This document shows, one piece after another, positions 34,180-43,618 of a stretch of 64,000 bases of DNA. Under the pieces are notes generated by a model, which was not told the origin of the DNA, ran no database searches, and saw nothing but the letters and a program-made list of their open reading frames with translations. Positions within the stretch are counted from its first letter, which is position 1. Every line of letters starts with the position of its first letter. Both the position numbers and the translations under genes were made by a program. This DNA comes from Uranotaenia lowii (Eukaryota > Arthropoda > Insecta > Diptera > Culicidae). The stretch is taken from assembly GCF_029784155.1 (NCBI RefSeq), contig NC_073691.1:147025927-147089926 (forward strand), given 5' to 3'.

Positions 34180-34873
34180 CACTCAGAAAAATACTATTAT
34201 GTATGCCATAAGATTCTCTTATGAAGTGGCGCCATAAGAAAAATTTATGAAATTCATAAGATTGTCTTATGACGCGAATGAATTCTGAAGATGAACGCCT
34301 ACTTCAATGAGAGGTTGTTGCTTTTCATAAGAGACTCTTATGGAAACAGTAAATCACTTTCTAATAAGAAAAATTCTAGTTATTTCATGCTGAAAACATT
34401 CACTTTATTGTTCGCCAAATTTGTTTAAAACTAAATTCTTCATGGTCACCGTCAGCAGTGCATCAACAGACGGCTCCATCAAAGTTCTTTTTTTGCCGCA
34501 TCTTAATCTTCGACCTTCCGTTTTTTGGCGATCAGCTTGCTGAAAAGTAAAGAAATAATGTATTTTTGTTTACTAATATATTAAACGTTCATACCAAAAA
34601 CATCAAATCGGACTTACCATTCCGGAGATAGCAATAACATTTAACATTGAAGGAAAACTATAATAACTATGAACTGGCGATTGTTTCGTACTGTTAGATG
34701 ATGAAAAAACTGTTCATTATTTTATCACAATGCCGTTTCTTCTATTTTTCATAAGAACATCGTATGAAAATTGAAAGAATTTCATAAGACTCTTATGAAA
34801 CATTATTTTACACTCTAAAAAGCGGTTCATAAGATGCATCTTATGAAAATTATAATAAGAATTTGCCTGAGTG
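34180..34873. mobile_element. 694-bp MITE rich in CATAAGA...TCTTATG palindromes
   Basis: Ends CACTCAGAAAAATACTATTA and, as the reverse complement of the right, CACTCAGGCAAATTCTTATT. Inside each end lie several small palindromes of the form CATAAGAnnnTCTTATG (about 34209, 34256, 34327, 34786, 34831). Such repeated subterminal sites often bind transposase. No target duplication was fixed and no transposase is encoded. Confidence 0.65.
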
Positions 34874-35243
34874 TTGGCACGAAAATAACAAATTACCCTA
34901 TATACACTGATACATCGATTCACTCGATTCTGTGTGAAATTTTACTAATTTTTAGCTTATTTGAGTCAACACTTTTCCAGTTTCGGATAAGAGCAAATAT
35001 TTTATCTGTTTAAAAAAAAATCGAAGAACAATAGTTCCGAAACTCTGTAAATGAAAACCTGGAAAAGTGCGTTATGAAAATATCAGTGAAAATGAATTTT
35101 AAAAAAAAGTCCAAACACCCTGGAATATTCAAAGTGATTCAATGCCAAACAAAATATTTGAACCTTTTTTAACAATAGTCAATATTATTAACCGTTTTTT
35201 AATTTTTAAAAATTATTTTTTTATATCTATGTTCTTCTTCTAT
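34874..35243. other. anonymous AT-rich stretch
   Basis: No features seen before the TTTG-rich repeat. Confidence 0.4.
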
Positions 35244-35841
35244 CAATCTATATATATAAAAAGTAATTTCCGTTTGTTTGTTTGTTTGTTTGTTTGTTTG
35301 TTTGTTTGTTTGTTTGTTTGTTTGTTTGTTTGTTCGTTTGTATTTTTGTCTTCAATAGGCTCAGCCGCCTTAAGAGCTAGAGAGCTGAAATTTGGCATGG
35401 GTGCTCATTAAGACCAGGAATGATGGAAAATGTTTTTAGATTTTCGAAAAACCTCTTTTGAAGGGGATCGTCCATACAACACAAATGTTCTTTTAGCGAT
35501 ATTGACGTTATTATACAACGGATTGAGATGAAAATTTGCACAAGGGTGTTTTGAGGGGCGAACAATCAATTCTGGGTATCAAAGATAGGAACAGGGGTCG
35601 ACCAAAGGGGTCGTCCATATTAACCTTTTAATTTTTTTGCAATATTGACGTTATTCTACATTGGATTGAGATGAAAATTTCCACATATGAGTTTTGAGGG
35701 ACGCTCTATTGCTTTCAGGTTTCAAATTTTGAGTTAGAGGTCGGTGCATCTGGAAAATGCTTGGGAATTGACTTTCATACAAACTGTTCATGACATATTC
35801 CAAGTTGAAAGCGAAACGGAGTTCGTATGGGATCAGCTAGT
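35244..35841 (+). repeat. TTTG-rich Helitron-like repeat, copy A
   Basis: Begins TCTATCAATCTATATATATA, runs into about 15 units of (GTTT)n, continues with CTCAGCCGCCTTAAGAGCTA and ends AACGGAGTTCGTATGGGATC followed by AGCTAGT. A 5' TC, a 3' CTAG and no inverted ends or duplication are compatible with a non-autonomous Helitron; the class is inference. Shorter than copy C, with fewer internal units. Confidence 0.6.
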
Positions 35842-35911
35842 TAATACATAAAAAGAATTTTTTTATGGATTTGTTTGTTTGTTTGTTTGTCCTCTATAGA
35901 CTCAGCCGTCG

Positions 35912-36915
35912 CACTATGGGGTTTGAGGCGGCAAAAAGTCAAAAATTAACTTCATCGTAATTGTATTTGTCATACACCAGTTTGTAGCTTTATATTTAAC
36001 TAAGATATCCTCAATTTTTCAGATCATTATCATAAGCACTTATCGTTTCACAGACATCAGACTTAGAAAATTTTGAAAAATATACTTTAGATCCAATAAT
36101 AATCAAATCAATTTTTCTCCTCTAAATGAAATGCTATACCAACTTCCAATACATCGTTAGAAAGCTTATTTTCTAAGCTTCTTTTCGAAATATTTTTTAT
36201 TTTTACACGGTTAACAAGAAAGTGTAAAAAATTAGTAATTTTATGATTTACTCAAAAGGTTTTTTGACTTTTGAACATAGCTAAAGGTCTAATAATTCGA
36301 ATGCAGGAAAAAAAAGTTGCATATATTTGCATCCTTCAAAGTTATAATAAGAACAAAAAATGGGTAATTTTTAACCATTTTGGAAAAATAGTATGTTTTA
36401 TGTTAAACATTATTGAGCAAACATTGTTCATTACGTGCAGGAAGATGATTGTAATTGATTGTGACCAAAAGTTACGATAGAATTTTGATATCTGTAGAAA
36501 TAATTGAGATTTTTTAAAAACTACTTATTTCCCAAAAATTTTAAATTTTTTATACTGCTTTTTTTTGCGTGTACTCTGTAGTTCTTTGTACAAAACTGAA
36601 TAATATTGAACAAAAATACCCTGAGTGATTTTGCTTTAATCTCTCAAATATTTTATGTGAACACAGAACTTAAAAATATGCGAGCGTTTCCGAAATAAGT
36701 TTATTTGAACAATTATTGTTTCAAAACTACACTATGCATTTTTACGAGGTAATGTTCCAATTTTATTGTCCTTTCTGAGCACACATGTAAAACCAAAGCC
36801 GAAAATAGTTTATATTGGGTTTTTAATGTAAACAACTCATTTCATCTTCAAAAAAGTTCATAAATAGCAAAAATATACTTTTTGCCGCCTCATTGTATGG
36901 GGCTGTCCCATAGTG
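35912..36915. mobile_element. Transib-like MITE with 5-bp target duplication CGTCG
   Basis: Ends CACTATGGGGTTTGAGGCGG and, reverse-complemented, CACTATGGGACAGCCCCATA converge on a shared GAGGCGGCAAAAAG. Flanks CGTCG at 35907-35911 and 36916-36920. The uninterrupted site is visible in copies A and C of the host repeat. A CAC-starting TIR and a 5-bp CG-rich duplication point to Transib. The 1-kb interior is non-coding. Confidence 0.78.
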
Positions 36916-37546
36916 CGTCGTAAGAGCTAGAGAGCTGAAATTTGGCATGGATGCTCATTAGGACCAGTAATGATGAAAAAAGTTTTCAGATTTTCGGATG
37001 ACCCCTTCTGAAGGGGGTATTCCATACAAGGCAAATAATGTTTTCATAATATTGACGTTATTTTTCGTCGGATCGTGATTAAAATTTGCACATGGCGGTT
37101 TTGAGAGATAAGAAGTTGATTTCGTGTATTGAATTTGCGGTCAGGGGTCAGCAAAAGGGGTTGTCCATATTAACTATTTCCTGTTATTTGTTTGCGATAT
37201 TGACGTTTTTATGCAATCGATTGGTTTGTAAATTTGCACACATGAGTTTCGAAGGAAGGGCAATCGATCTCAAATATTAAAGTTTATAAAGACAGCACCT
37301 AAGGGAATTTAATTTTTTGGCAATAATATCCCGTTTTCTTGCAACGATCGAGTCGAAATTGATACAAGGGAGTTGGGACGGTCAATTTATTTCTGATTTC
37401 AATATTTGAATCGAATGGCAAGAATGGGAGTCTTCCATATTAACTGTTATATTTGTTTTTGCAATAGTTATGTGAGTTTGTATCGCATCGAGACGAAAAT
37501 TCATAAATTTAAACGACAGAAAAGGAGATTTTCCATATTACGTGTT

Positions 37547-38343
37547 TTTATTGGCTGTTCTCGTTGATGTTTTTCGGTGAATTTGAAAACAAATAAAAAC
37601 AATTCTTTTGACGTTTCGGCCTACTATCTTCAGCCATCCTCAGAAAACTATATTATAAACAGAAACTTAAATTTATACAAAAAATTCGTCATAATATTAC
37701 ATCACAATATCACTGCACTTTTGCACTTACGATTTGTATCGCCGCGTGCTTCCTGAACGGCTGTCTTACTTGATTTGAGTCCAGTTCTAGCAGCTGGCGT
37801 CTATCGTTCCCGGTGTCGTCGTGATGTTGGTTGTCGTCGTCGTGTTCGGTGACGTCGTTTTTGAATCCGTCTTTTTAGTTGCGAAATGTGGCGTCTCTCT
37901 TAATTTTTTAATCATAGAGCTATATATTTTAGAAATTTTAATCGAATCTTGCTTGATGTTTACTGTTTTTCCTTTTTTGAGTTTTATGTGTAATGTTTCA
38001 GCTGTTTTTCGTTTTCCTTCTTGGTTTACTCTTTCTAAAATATATGCTTTGTCGAAATTAAACTTATGGTTTTGTTCTATGGCATGTTGTGTCAGTCCTG
38101 TGGCTCTGGTGTTTTGTTTGAGACTCGTTTTATGATCTTAATCCTTTTTTCAGAGTTTGAGATGTTTGTCCACAGTATTCTTTTCTGCATTCACAAAGAA
38201 TTGAATATACCACATTTGTCTGTTTTAATTTTGGAATTTGGTCTTTCGTTTTTGTAAATAAACAGGTTTTAATTTTGTTGATTGGTCTCGAGGATGCAAT
38301 TATGCCATGATTTTTTCGCACTCTACTAACTTTTTTGCTCAAT
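37547..38343 (-). pseudogene. inverted GIY-YIG end of the PLE
   Basis: On the minus strand from 38342 the frame reads KKVSRVRKNHGIIAS, then NVVYSILCECRKEYCGQTSQ. This is the start of a GIY-YIG endonuclease fold with YSI and a degenerate YCG in place of YIG. After one frame change the protein continues through LTQHAIEQNHKFNFDKAYI (about 38040-38100) and a Lys-rich segment to a Thr-rich C-terminus (about 37800). It is about 90% identical by eye to 41745-42986 read on the plus strand. Its junction to the plus-strand RT at 38344 is abrupt. Confidence 0.8.
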
Positions 38344-38344
38344 C

Positions 38345-38659
38345 CAGGAATGTCCCAGGGAGAACCTCCGAGAACACAACGAAGTAATCATCACCAAGGC
38401 GAACAAAGGAACTAAAACCGTCGTGATGCTAGCTAGCCAGTACAGTGAAAAAATGACCGCTATGGTAAGTGACACAACAACGTACACTCCCCTAACCACA
38501 GATCCAACAGAAAAGATACTCAAACGCATCAACACTTGGACTCGTGGCACGAAAATAAATACATCTCCACTTAGACGAAAAACAAATTAAAATTGTTCAA
38601 CTGCCCTCCACCGAGGATTTACGGTCTTCCTAAAATTCATAAAGAAGACCGCCCGCTTC
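38345..38659 (+). pseudogene. PLE reverse transcriptase, N-terminal piece
   Basis: NEVIITKANKGTKTVVML (about 38375-38435) and then SDTTTYTPLTTDPTEKILK lie upstream of the RT fingers in Penelope-like proteins. After a frame change near 38580, coding for YGLPKIHKEDRP leads to the insertion point. The RT resumes at 39976 after the LINE fragment, with RPVVSTV-type sequence. Confidence 0.8.
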
Positions 38660-39960
38660 ATCAGGTGTGAGGTCATGAACCCATTGGTGATTGTGAATTT
38701 CGAAAGGTTACTTGAGCAAAATCTTCAAACTAGATTTATGTCTATATACCATGTCCTCATGTCAATACAGGTAAACCCTTCTTCGTATTCTCCAACTCGT
38801 GTTTGTAGCCCAGACTACGATCATTCTTCTGTCCAGTTTGATTTGTCTATGCAGCAGGAAATTCGTGGAATCCCGGTATCGCATCGCTCTCTTCTGATTC
38901 CAAGAATTTTCGAAGCTAAATATAGACACGTCGATGCTGATAAAATGTACTTTACCGATGGATCACTTATAGAGGAATCAACAGGATTTGGAGTGTTCAA
39001 CGAAATCTTCAGCGCCTCTTACAGTCTTCAGTCACCATGTTCTGTGTACATCGCAGAGTTAGCTGCTATTTACTGCGCTCTGGATAGTATCGCCACACGA
39101 CCTGTTGAACACTTTTATATTATAACTGACAGTCTCAGCTCCGTTGAAGCAATCCGTTCAATAAGACCAGGAAAATACACGCCGTACTTCCTCGAGAAGA
39201 TACGCGATACGTTGACTACTTTATCAAGACGTTGCTTTACCATCACCTTCGTCTGGGTCCCCTCACATTGCTCAATATTAGGCAATGAGAGGGCAGATTC
39301 CCTTGCAAAGGTGGGTGCGATGGAAGGCAACATTTATCAGCGTGAAATCGTTTTTAACGAATTCTACTTCTTGGCTCGAAGAAACTCTCTTGTCAACTGG
39401 CAGCGCAAATGGTACGAGGATGAGAAGGGTCGGTGGCTCCACTCGATTATCCCAAAGGTAAGCCTTAAACCCTGGTTTAATAGATTGGACTTGAGTCGGG
39501 ATTTTATTCGTTTATTTTCCCGTCTCATGTCCAATCATTATTCCTTGAATGCGGTACTCTATCGTATAAATATTGCTGCCAGCAATTTATGCGGTTGTGG
39601 CCTAGGTTACCATGACATAGAGCATATTGTTTGGTCTTGTGAGGACCATCTTGTCGCTAGAACGAATTTCATAGACTCCCTTCGGGCCCGAGGAAAACCA
39701 CCCGACGTTCCAGTGAGGGATGTGTTAGCTGTGTTGGACTTGGACTACATGTTCGAAATATACCTTTTCCTAAAAGCTATTGAACTCCGTCTATAATTCT
39801 TTTTATTTTCATATTTCCCTTTCTATTTCTTATTCTCTTCAATTCAAAAAGTGTTAAAAAAGTGATCTAGACCTAAGCAAACAATTGTAAAAAACAAAAC
39901 GAGTTTGGCTCCTTAAAGCCTCAAGGTATGAGCCGTTTCAAATAAACGAATTACAAAAAA
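38660..39960 (+). mobile_element. 3' fragment of an I-type LINE inserted in the PLE
   Basis: Flanked by AAGACCGCCCGCTTC at 38645-38659 and 39961-39975 (15-bp target duplication). Carries an intact RNase H frame, a 3' UTR shared with 9971-10080 and a short A tail. 5' truncation at 38660 removed the endonuclease and RT. Confidence 0.85.
38663..39796 (+). CDS. LINE ORF2 C-terminus: RNase H and Cys/His motif, open frame
   Basis: An open frame runs from the insertion junction (first internal Met at 38675) to TAA at 39794-39796, 377 codons without a stop. RNase H catalytic residues are all present: Asp in YFTDGSLIEEST (about residue 93), Glu in IAELAAIYCALDS, Asp in FYIITDSLSSVEAI, and the VWVPSHCSILGNERADSLAK block with the final Asp. 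After about 110 residues comes CGCGLGYHDIEHIVWSC, the Cys/His motif usual at the end of I-group ORF2. The RT palm is missing through truncation, so it is a recently dead copy although the frame is clean. Confidence 0.85.
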   Translation, partial: RCEVMNPLVIVNFERLLEQNLQTRFMSIYHVLMSIQVNPSSYSPTRVCSPDYDHSSVQFDLSMQQEIRGIPVSHRSLLIPRIFEAKYRHVDADKMYFTDGSLIEESTGFGVFNEIFSASYSLQSPCSVYIAELAAIYCALDSIATRPVEHFYIITDSLSSVEAIRSIRPGKYTPYFLEKIRDTLTTLSRRCFTITFVWVPSHCSILGNERADSLAKVGAMEGNIYQREIVFNEFYFLARRNSLVNWQRKWYEDEKGRWLHSIIPKVSLKPWFNRLDLSRDFIRLFSRLMSNHYSLNAVLYRINIAASNLCGCGLGYHDIEHIVWSCEDHLVARTNFIDSLRARGKPPDVPVRDVLAVLDLDYMFEIYLFLKAIELRL

Positions 39961-39975
39961 AAGACCGCCCGCTTC

Positions 39976-40297
39976 GACCCGTAGTGTCGACAGTGGGGTC
40001 AGCTTACGTCCCGAATGGCTCAGTTTCTTGCCAACGTGCTACAAAACGTCGTCGGCAAAACGAAACACCACGTGCGTAGTAGCTTCGACTTCGCGTCGGA
40101 GATCACCAATGTTCGGGTCCCTTATGGTTGCATTATTTACTCGCTGGACGTCGTGTCGCTATACACGAACGTACCAGTTCAAAATGTGTACGATATAATA
40201 GAACAAAAGTGGCGGGAAATTAGCGATTACACGCCGATACCGTGGACTGAATTCAAACGCGCCTTCACACAATACTTGGAGCGTCGTTTTTTCAGTA
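39976..40297 (+). pseudogene. PLE reverse transcriptase, middle piece
   Basis: Contains MAQFLANVLQNVVGKTKHHV (from 40015) and YSLDVVSLYTNVPVQNVYD (about 40137), the block holding the first catalytic Asp of Penelope-type RTs, then IPWTEFKRAFTQYLERRFF up to the TA where the TIR element inserted. Joining across that insert at the TA restores the normal order, QYNGKIFKQTFGTPMGSPLS, at 41131-41190. Confidence 0.85.
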
Positions 40298-41132
40298 CAC
40301 ACAAAATTTTCGAGGCTCCACTTAGCAAAAATATTGGGTTACTTTCGATTAGCAATAAGGGTTGTTTTACTTACGCGATAGCAAAATTGTTATTTTGCTT
40401 GATTTTGGTAAAAACGCAGCCTAGTTAGCCGCTTCGTTCGAAAAGCAGCCGCCGTCTTCGAGAAAAAAAAGTTCGACGCGAATCAGTGCGTTGAGTAAAT
40501 TAGATGCTGGCGGAACCTGCGGAGACTGGGGCTGACAATAACGACGGAATGGAAGCCCGGTCAACATTGCTGCATGTGATGGACAATTGGATGCGGAAAT
40601 GGTGGATAAATTCACATCGGGAGCGGACAGGTAAGAGCAAATTTGGCCAATGGAAAGTCCGGTTTTGAATTTGAAAAATTCTTTGTTTTCTTTCTACAGG
40701 TTGCTGCTGCCGGCGATAACAGACAGCATTGCCATCAGGATGATCGACAAGAAGGAAGCCAATCTGGACGCATCGGTTTTCCGCTTGGCGGATAGTCAGC
40801 TACCGCGGTCAAGTGCGGTTTTGTTTTTTAGTGAAGAAAGTGTTAATTGAAATTAAAAAAAAGGTGTCAAATAAATTAAGTGAAAAAATTTGGTATTCTA
40901 TTTTATAAACAGATATTTCCCCTGAATTTCCTGGAAAAATGGAAATTTCAAACCCAATAGGATCTTTTCTACCGGTTTTTGCTAAAAAAGTGAGCAAAAA
41001 TTGCGGCGGCTAAATTTTTCTCTCGTTTGCTAAAATTCGAGTTAAAAAAATTTGCTAAAATGATTGCTATGTTTCTAGCTGGTCAAATTTGAGCAAAATT
41101 TTGCTAATTTCAGGCCTCGAAAATTTTGTGTG
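40298..41132. mobile_element. TA-flanked TIR element carrying an intron-split reading frame
   Basis: Perfect 19-bp inverted ends CACACAAAATTTTCGAGGC at 40298-40316 and 41114-41132, with TA outside (40296-40297 and 41133-41134). The empty site is implied by the PLE reading frame. The left two thirds are GC-richer than the surroundings and hold the spliced frame described separately. The right third has repeated TTTGCTAAAAT-like words (40979-41105). Confidence 0.85.
40599..40850 (+). CDS. putative two-exon gene inside the TIR element, unknown product
   Basis: The first exon frame is open from 40542, with an ATG at 40599. A donor CAG|GTAAGAG lies at 40630/40631 and an acceptor TTTCTTTCTACAG|G at 40699/40700, giving a 69-bp intron. 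Splicing keeps one frame to TGA at 40848-40850. The frame (60 codons from the ATG) reads MVDKFTSGADR, then LLLPAITDSIAIRMIDKKEA and ends SSAVLFFSEESVN. I do not recognise it. It has no transposase motif, so it could be a captured host fragment or a remnant of the parent transposon's gene. Donor, pyrimidine tract and frame agreement are visible; expression and real splicing are inferred. Confidence 0.5.
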
Positions 41133-41134
41133 TA

Positions 41135-41851
41135 CAATGGTAAAATCTTCAAGCAAACTTTTGGCACACCGATGGGCTCTCCTCTATCCCTGGTAGTAGC
41201 GTCTCTCTTGATGGAACAACTTGAAGAAACCGCCATCCAACGCCTACGAGATAAAGGTATCAACCTCGTGATGTATAAACGCTACGTCGATGACTGTTTG
41301 ATAGTAGGTTATGAAAACGACATAGATTGCGTGCTAGCCGAATTTAACAATCAATGCCCAAGCATAAAATTTACGCTGGAAAAAGAAACTGAAAACTCGT
41401 TGCGTTTCTTGGATCTCAAACTTTCTAGGTGCCAGGGGAAAATTGAGAAAAAAATGGAACACATAACAAGAAAACGGAAGATATTTGGATTACTATTCAG
41501 AAAGTCCATATATACACAAAAAGAACACAGCGATTGCATTGATTGGCCGGACACTGAAATTTAGCGACGTTGAAAAACGTGAAATGAGCATCAATAAAGT
41601 TAGTAAAAAACCAATAATTACCCAGATGAATTTATGAAATATATATTAAAAAAGAGGTAGATGCTATTTACAATTCGCTAAGCAACAGCACTACAAAAAA
41701 TTTAGGAAAATACGTCTCACTAACATACATTCTTGGATTGAGCGAAAAAGTTAGTAGAGTGCGAAAAAATCATGGCATAATTGCATCCTCGAGACCAATC
41801 AACAAAATTAAAACCTGTTTATTTACAAAAACGAAAGACCAAATTCCAAAA
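41135..41851 (+). pseudogene. PLE reverse transcriptase, catalytic piece and linker
   Basis: From 41130: NGKIFKQTFGTPMGSPLS (template grip), VASLLMEQLEETAIQRL, then YKRYVDDCLIVGYEND with the catalytic YVDD (about 41285), and FTLEKETENSLRFLDLKLSR (thumb). After 41440 the frame breaks but related sequence continues to VSRVRKNHGIIAS, which also opens the inverted GIY-YIG copy. The next insertion splits the following KTKDQIPK segment. Stops after about 41560 make it inactive. Confidence 0.85.
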
Positions 41852-42277
41852 CCTTAGGCATAAAGTTGTTCTTTTATCCCTTTCTCATTTTTCCTAAACT
41901 ATCTATTGACTACTAGGACGTGGCCGGCGCCGTTATTGATGTTTAAAGAGAGAGCATCAGTTTTGTGCATTGTGAATGTGTAGCCAATCCCAGGTTCCGT
42001 TTATTTGACCTTTGAACAAAATTGATGGCCTCGGTCAATCACGGAGTAGCAACCATTGGCGATGTGGAACTTGTTCTACTGAGCCACTCCTGCGATCTTG
42101 GAATCCGAAATGTATTGTTTGTATTTAAACAAAATTTAGAAATCAATCACAGAGTATACTACAATACTTTTAAATTCTTCATCAAGACTTTTTAAGGTGC
42201 ATTTCGGGTTCATTGATTCAAGGTGGATGTGAGTAGTCAATCAAGCTAAGCTAAGCTAAGCTAAGCTAAGCTAAGCT
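41852..42277 (+). mobile_element. second GCTAA-tailed retroposon, about 20-bp target duplication
   Basis: Flanked by CGAAAGACCAAATTCCAAAA (41832-41851 and 42283-42302; up to five extra A on the left side of each). Shares ACTACTAGGACGTGGCCGGC and TCAATCACGGAGTAGCAACC with the copy at 30792-31644 and ends in seven GCTAA units. It is more strongly 5' truncated. Confidence 0.82.
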
Positions 42278-42279
42278 AA

Positions 42280-42986
42280 AAACGAAAGACCAAATTCCAA
42301 AATTAAAGAAGACAAATGTGGTATATTCAATTCCTTGTGAATGCGGAAAAGAATACATCTCAAACTCTGGAAAAATGATTAAAATCATAAAACGAGTCTG
42401 AAACAAAACACCAGAGCCACAGGACTGACACAACATGCCATAGAACAAAACCATAAGTTTAATTTCGACAAAGCATATATTTTAGAAAAAGTAAACCAAG
42501 AAGGAAAACGAAAAACAGCTGAAACACTACACATAAAACTCAAAAAAGGAAAAACAGTAAACATCAAGCAAGATTCGATTGAAATTTCTAAAATATATAG
42601 CTCTATGATTAAAAAATTAAGAGAGACGCCACAATTCTCAACTAAAAAGACGGATTCAAAAACGACGTCACCGAACACGACGACGACAACCAACATCACG
42701 ACGACACCCGGAACGATAGACGCCAGCTGCTAGAACTGGACTCAAATCAAGTAAGACAGCCGTTCAGGAAGCACGCGGCGATACAAATCGTAAGTGCAAA
42801 AGTGCAGTGATATTGTGAAGAATTTTTTGTATTAATTGAAGTTTTTGTTTATAATATAGTTTTCTGAGGATGGCGGAAGGTAGTAGGCCGAAACGTCAAA
42901 AGAATTGTTTTTATTTGATTTCAAAATCACCGAATAGCATCAACGAAAATAGCCAATAAGAATCAGCGGTGATCAAAGCTCGTTAA
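42280..42986 (+). pseudogene. PLE GIY-YIG endonuclease end, direct copy
   Basis: Reads TNVVYSIPCECGKEY directly after the target duplication; the YIG position is lost (Y then ISNSG) and a frame change follows. Downstream GLTQHAIEQNHKFNFDKAYI-type coding, a Lys-rich tract and a Thr-rich C-terminus with a stop near 42733 are shared with the inverted copy. The final 250 bp include ATTATAAACAAAAAC-like and ACGTCAAAAGAATTG terminal sequence mirrored at 37590-37680. Confidence 0.78.
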
Positions 42987-43153
42987 CATATTACGTGTTC
43001 AGCATTTTTGCAAGTATTGCCAATGCATTCGGAAATACATCTGGAACATGCCTGGCAATTGACATTCATTCCAACTGTTCATCAAAATTAGAATATGTAA
43101 TTTGAAAGCGAAACGGAGTTCGCATGGGATCAGCTAGTCTTCTTAATAAAACA

Positions 43154-43256
43154 TACCCAAGTAACATTTCAAGTTTTATTGCAGGCTACTAGACCAAGTT
43201 TGGGTTTTATTAGAGGCTTAAAGAGTCTTACAAATCAATCGGTGTTGCTTGGGATA
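43154..43256. mobile_element. possible very short MITE (ends CCCAAGYAACA)
   Basis: CCCAAGTAACA at the left and TGTTGCTTGGG at the right, with ATA outside both ends. Only about 100 bp. A related TTTGGGTTTTATTA motif occurs at 55790. Confidence 0.4.
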
Positions 43257-43618
43257 AAGTGCACTTTTAGGAAAAGATCCCAAAAATGATTGATTTTTTT
43301 TAATAAACTCAGATTTTGAGAATAGTTCGAGTTGTCCTATGGTATAATAAGTATTATTTTGAAAGATGTATCAAAAGGTATAATTTTCTTTGTGATTTCA
43401 ATTTCCGATGATAATAATTCTCAAAAATGTGAGTGCATTTATAGGAATTTATAGTACTGTATTCAACAACTCGATTTGACTTATGCCATAGAAAAACTTA
43501 TTTGATTTTGATAAACGCACATATTCATGCTATTCACGCTATTTTAATTGTTGGTGATTTTTCAAGAGAAAAAACAGTAAAGATTTCGTTTTGGCTTTAA
43601 AATCCTGTAATCTTCTTT
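43257..43618. other. anonymous AT-rich stretch
   Basis: No coding signal or repeat boundary found. Confidence 0.4.

Larger units (their letters stand above)
37547..42986 (+). mobile_element. Penelope-like element with inverted 5' partial copy, multiply interrupted
   Basis: Flanked by 13-bp direct repeats CATATTACGTGTT (37534-37546 and 42987-42999). Order: an inverted copy of the 3' (GIY-YIG) end at 37547-38343, the RT in three pieces (38345-38659, 39976-40297, 41135-41851), then the GIY-YIG end in direct orientation to 42986. Partial inverted copies at the 5' side are characteristic of Penelope-like elements. Three later insertions break it: 38660-39960, 40298-41132 and 41852-42277. Confidence 0.88.
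35850..43138 (+). repeat. TTTG-rich Helitron-like repeat, copy B, split by two insertions
   Basis: Parts are 35850-35911, 36921-37546 and 43000-43138. They read continuously when the Transib-like MITE (35912-36915) and the PLE (37547-42986) are removed, giving the same order as copy C: GTTT run, CTCAGCC, AGAGCTGAAATTTGGCATGG, several ATTGACGTT units and the GGGATCAGCTAGT end. It lies head to tail behind copy A. Confidence 0.7.

Noticed and set aside
35142..35411. Cys/Leu/Phe-repeat protein over the GTTT run
   Set aside because: Translation of a tetranucleotide repeat within a non-coding mobile repeat.
37821..38135. Plus-strand hydrophobic 104-codon frame (and its mirror at 42385-42699 on the minus strand)
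   Set aside because: It is the antisense of the GIY-YIG/Thr-rich coding region of the PLE; the hydrophobic runs come from complementary Lys and Thr codons.
42246..42278. Telomere-like (TTAGC)n tract
   Set aside because: Only seven units of the 5-bp repeat GCTAA, located at the 3' end of an insertion with a target duplication, so it is a retroposon tail. The insect telomere repeat is TTAGG.
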